From positions 1 to 7,398 of the forward strand of contig JAKAAK010000157.1 of the NCBI GenBank assembly GCA_021797025.1: a stretch of 7,398 bases of DNA, in the 5' to 3' direction. The position numbers were made by a program, and so were the translations under genes. The notes beneath the pieces are model-generated. The model ran no database searches, had not been told where the DNA came from, and saw only the letters and a program-made list of their open reading frames with translations. Below, piece after piece: positions 5,943 through 7,398 of the stretch; the first letter of the stretch is position 1; the number at the start of each line of letters is the position of its first letter. This DNA is from Thermoplasmata archaeon. GTDB lineage: Archaea; Thermoplasmatota; Thermoplasmata; Thermoplasmatales; Thermoplasmataceae.

Positions 5943-6077
5943 TTACTTTCTCCTTTTAGAGGTGGATTTCTTCCTGGTTGATTTCCTGGTTGTGGTTTTT
6001 CTTCCAGGTGATCTCGATCTGGTATTTCTCTTTGTAGCCGGCTTTCTTGTTCTTCTTGTTGTTTTCTTTGCAGTCAT
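5943..6077 (-). CDS. Protamine-like Lys/Arg/Thr-rich protein (44 aa)
   Basis: Short gene with 21 of 44 residues Lys or Arg, 11 Thr, 5 Ser and no acidic, aromatic or cysteine residue (starts MTAKKTTRRTRKPATKRNTR; ends KSTSKRRK). It is real rather than noise: it fills the gap between two sound genes exactly, starts 2 nt after the upstream TGA with GAGGT as RBS, and ends 1 nt before the next ATG, while its own end supplies the AGGAG of the next gene. The composition matches protamines, histone H1 tails and basic virion DNA-binding proteins such as fusellovirus VP2 in kind, though no homology can be claimed. Likely role: binding and condensing nucleic acid inside a particle or vesicle. Its phosphorylatable Ser/Thr content is notable. 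Confidence 0.85.
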   Translation of the reverse strand: MTAKKTTRRTRKPATKRNTRSRSPGRKTTTRKSTRKKSTSKRRK

Positions 6078-6079
6078 TT

Positions 6080-6763
6080 TCAATTACCTCTCTTCACCCT
6101 GATGTTTATATCGTGGAGGGGTGAACCCACGAATGCAAGGATAAGTATCAAAATTCCACCTATCCAGTCCATTATCTCTGCAACGCTTGCAGGTCCCAGG
6201 AATGTTGAGTATCCTTTGTTTCCCACTATCTTCATAGAGATATCATAGGATACTGCCTTGCTGGTTATCTTGATGATTAGATGTGATGCCTGGTTACCGT
6301 CAAGCATTCCATAGGATACTGGAATTGTTACTTTTGATGCGTTGTTCACTGAAACATATGATTCCTTGACAAAATTGGATTGATTTGTCCCGAAGCCGAG
6401 TGTAATATTTTCAGCGCCTGTATAATCAGTTTTCAGTATTACCTTTCCTGCGGATCTGTCATTCATCTCTCCCATTGTCACGCCGTATTCTATGTATGCA
6501 GTTGTTTGATTCACTGGCATTGAAAATGCGGTTAAGCCATTGGTATCAGAAAAGGGTATTCCGGTATTGTGGGCATATACATAAGTAGCTGTCGATCCTG
6601 AGGATAGAACATCTGCATTCGTAGGGGCCATTGCATGCCCGAGAGACGGTGCAAGGGCAAGAAATACAAGGAAAATTACTGCAGCTGTAAAAGATGCTGC
6701 GATTTTATCCCGGCCCTTCTTCGGCATGGTCCTGCCACTTGAAACAATTATCTTTCTTTTCAT
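6080..6763 (-). CDS. Secreted/membrane glycoprotein with two hydrophobic ends (227 aa), first gene of the operon
   Basis: Basic N-terminus (MKRKIIVSSGRTMPKKGRDK), hydrophobic segment at 22-40 with a possible signal peptidase site after GHA (44), and a beta-rich ectodomain at 45-195. The ectodomain has sequons at Asn85, Asn119, Asn127 and Asn141. A C-terminal TM at about 197-214 is followed by a basic tail ending RVKRGN. ATG 6763 is taken because GGAG lies 8 nt upstream and the leader B repeat ends 14 nt before it; an internal Met13 is a possible alternative. It heads the operon, so it is probably abundant. No family is recognised. Size, topology and position suit a major envelope glycoprotein or a partner of the 1112-aa protein. 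Confidence 0.88.
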   Translation of the reverse strand: MKRKIIVSSGRTMPKKGRDKIAASFTAAVIFLVFLALAPSLGHAMAPTNADVLSSGSTATYVYAHNTGIPFSDTNGLTAFSMPVNQTTAYIEYGVTMGEMNDRSAGKVILKTDYTGAENITLGFGTNQSNFVKESYVSVNNASKVTIPVSYGMLDGNQASHLIIKITSKAVSYDISMKIVGNKGYSTFLGPASVAEIMDWIGGILILILAFVGSPLHDINIRVKRGN

Positions 6764-6785
6764 ATATTGAACTCCAGGCCGGGTA

Positions 6786-6847
6786 AGAAGATTTACGGTC
6801 GAGCATATCTTCTCACTCGACCGTTTACATCAAAATTCACGGTTCGG
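6786..6847 (-). promoter_or_regulatory. Leader B interlocking inverted repeats (operator or RNA switch/pseudoknot)
   Basis: Stem arms ACGGTCGAG (6795-6803) and CTCGACCGT (6816-6824). Loop ATCTTCT (6807-6813) is complementary to AGAAGAT (6786-6792). The third half-site ACGGTTCGG (6839-6847) abuts the TATA box. All elements are unchanged from leader A while the spacer between start site and TATA has drifted, which points to selection on these elements or to a recent duplication. Confidence 0.7.
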
Positions 6848-7139
6848 TATATATATCTTTCGAATACTGATTTTTGCTATTCCTGTGAAAAATTACCCTT
6901 TTCCTACTGCTGTATTCCCGTTCCTCACGGATAATGTAGCCTTTTATTTCCATATTTTCAAGAAGTTTTCTTACATGGAGATAATGGAAATGAGCAGGAT
7001 CAACAAGTTCAACAGTATAGCACCATTTAAGATCACTGAGACCGAGTTTTCGCATATATAGAAGGACTGCAAGTTGTTTCAGGGAAATGCCTGAATTTTC
7101 TTCAAGGATCTCAAGGATCATTAGCTCTTCAGAGTTCAT
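6837..7139 (-). CDS. Winged-helix DNA-binding protein (100 aa), candidate regulator
   Basis: Helix 1 at 3-15 (SEELMILEILEEN), helix 2 at 19-29 (SLKQLAVLLYM), a candidate recognition helix at 50-66 (HFHYLHVRKLLENMEIK), and a wing of two basic strands at 67-86 (GYIIREEREYSSRKRVIFHR). The order fits small archaeal winged-helix regulators (PadR/MarR/ArsR-like topology); the exact family cannot be told. ATG 7139 has an AGAGGTG RBS and overlaps the upstream nuclease gene by 11 nt, so the two are coupled. Its stop lies inside leader B. The position next to an operator-like repeat present at both operon starts makes it the obvious candidate to control them. There is no direct evidence for which site it binds. 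Confidence 0.8.
   Translation of the reverse strand: MNSEELMILEILEENSGISLKQLAVLLYMRKLGLSDLKWCYTVELVDPAHFHYLHVRKLLENMEIKGYIIREEREYSSRKRVIFHRNSKNQYSKDIYTEP
6848..6864 (-). promoter_or_regulatory. Archaeal promoter B (BRE + TATA box)
   Basis: TTCGAAAG (6864-6857) then ATATATATA (6856-6848), as in promoter A. The predicted start is near 6825, the first base of the hairpin, giving a leader of about 62 nt to ATG 6763. It should drive the seven-gene operon down to 1210, since no other promoter-like gap exists inside it. Confidence 0.78.
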
Positions 7140-7398
7140 TTTCCACCTCTAAAATTTCATCGAGATACCCAGATTTTTTTAATAATTCAAGAAGAAAATC
7201 ATAATCTATCATTGCAATCTTGTCCTTATGATATTTCTTTGATAGTACGACAATGGGGATTTTCTTCTCTTTTTTCGCTTTGTCCCTTGTGTCAAGGAAT
7301 AAATTCCAACCTGGAGGATTCGCCCTTAACTTTGATTCTAAGTAAAATGTATCTGACAATGAATCAGATGATGAGTGGCCTGACATTGATCCGGATAA
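7129..7398 (-). CDS. PDDEXK nuclease, Holliday-junction-resolvase-like, 3' part (5' end off right edge)
   Basis: The visible part reads SGSMSGHSSSDSLSDTFYLE, then SKLR: a SG...D...ExK core with Asp12 (or Asp8), Glu17 and Lys19, counted from the Met at 7386. A helix follows (NLFLDTRDKAKKEKK), then the strand IPIVVLSKK and a closing IAMIDYDFLLELL. This is the layout of the small phage and archaeal resolvase-like PDDEXK proteins. The frame stays open through the last 12 bases before 7386 and no good RBS precedes that Met, so the true N-terminus probably lies outside the window. Expected role: cutting branched DNA or other metal-dependent endonuclease activity during replication or packaging of a mobile element. 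It overlaps the winged-helix gene by 11 nt. Confidence 0.72.
   Translation of the reverse strand, partial: LSGSMSGHSSSDSLSDTFYLESKLRANPPGWNLFLDTRDKAKKEKKIPIVVLSKKYHKDKIAMIDYDFLLELLKKSGYLDEILEVENEL

Larger units (their letters stand above)
6778..6865 (-). repeat. Leader B: 88-bp promoter/5' UTR module (direct repeat of 1123-1210)
   Basis: Second copy of the leader, 5655 bp from copy A and in the same orientation. BRE, TATA box, third half-site and all stem arms are identical to copy A; differences are at 6784, 6826, 6828 and 6829. Its upstream 29 bp (6865-6837) are also the last codons of the winged-helix gene (SKDIYTEP and stop), so the promoter of the putative structural operon is embedded in that gene's 3' end. 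Confidence 0.93.

Noticed and set aside
6080..6763. Pilin/archaellin-type (class III) signal in the 227-aa protein
   Set aside because: No short basic leader with a Gly/Ala-x-x-x-E-type processing site before the hydrophobic stretch, and there is a second TM at the C-terminus.

Overview
ORGANISM AND REPLICON. The window looks archaeal, most like the order Thermoplasmatales (acidophilic Euryarchaeota). The reasons are: BRE/TATA-type promoters; GGAGG ribosome-binding sites in front of densely packed genes; AGA/AGG/ATA-rich codon use at moderate-to-low GC; and a very long secreted Ser/Thr/Asn-rich protein built of PKD-like beta-sandwich repeats with many N-glycosylation sequons. The lineage is inferred from style only; there is no rRNA or housekeeping gene. 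Every credible gene lies on the minus strand, most overlap or abut, and almost none resembles core metabolism. This suggests a virus, provirus or plasmid-like element rather than ordinary chromosome.

LAYOUT (read along the minus strand, from high to low coordinates). (1) 7398-6837: the 3' part of a PDDEXK-fold (Holliday-junction-resolvase-like) nuclease, translationally coupled to a small winged-helix DNA-binding protein. (2) 6865-6778: leader B, an 88-bp promoter plus 5' UTR module. (3) 6763-1210: a seven-gene operon. It encodes a two-TM glycoprotein-like protein (227 aa), a 44-aa protamine-like Lys/Arg protein, a four-TM protein (149 aa), three tandem small membrane proteins sharing one C-terminal module (130, 85 and 100 aa), and a 1112-aa signal-peptide/PKD-repeat/C-terminal-TM surface protein. 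(4) 1210-1123: leader A, 84/88 identical to leader B. (5) 1110-242: two tandem paralogous basic proteins (107 and 112 aa) and a small membrane protein (67 aa) carrying an internal 14-residue duplication. (6) 150-1: the start of another secreted protein (GTG start, clear signal peptide), cut by the left edge.

HOW IT MAY WORK. The operon combines a very basic nucleic-acid-condensing peptide, several tiny hydrophobic proteins and one giant membrane-anchored ectodomain protein. That is the gene logic of membrane-containing archaeal virions: spindle-shaped fuselloviruses have VP1/VP3, basic VP2 and a large VP4, and pleolipoviruses have a spike plus a small membrane protein. I saw no recognisable capsid ATPase, major capsid fold, integrase, polymerase or replication initiator, so the virus reading is an inference from architecture. 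The two near-identical leaders would switch on the putative structural operon and the basic-protein operon together. Each leader has a 9-bp inverted repeat (half-sites 21 bp centre to centre, plus a third half-site next to the TATA box) that interlocks with a 7-bp complementary pair. It could be an operator, with the neighbouring winged-helix protein as candidate regulator, or an RNA switch or pseudoknot.
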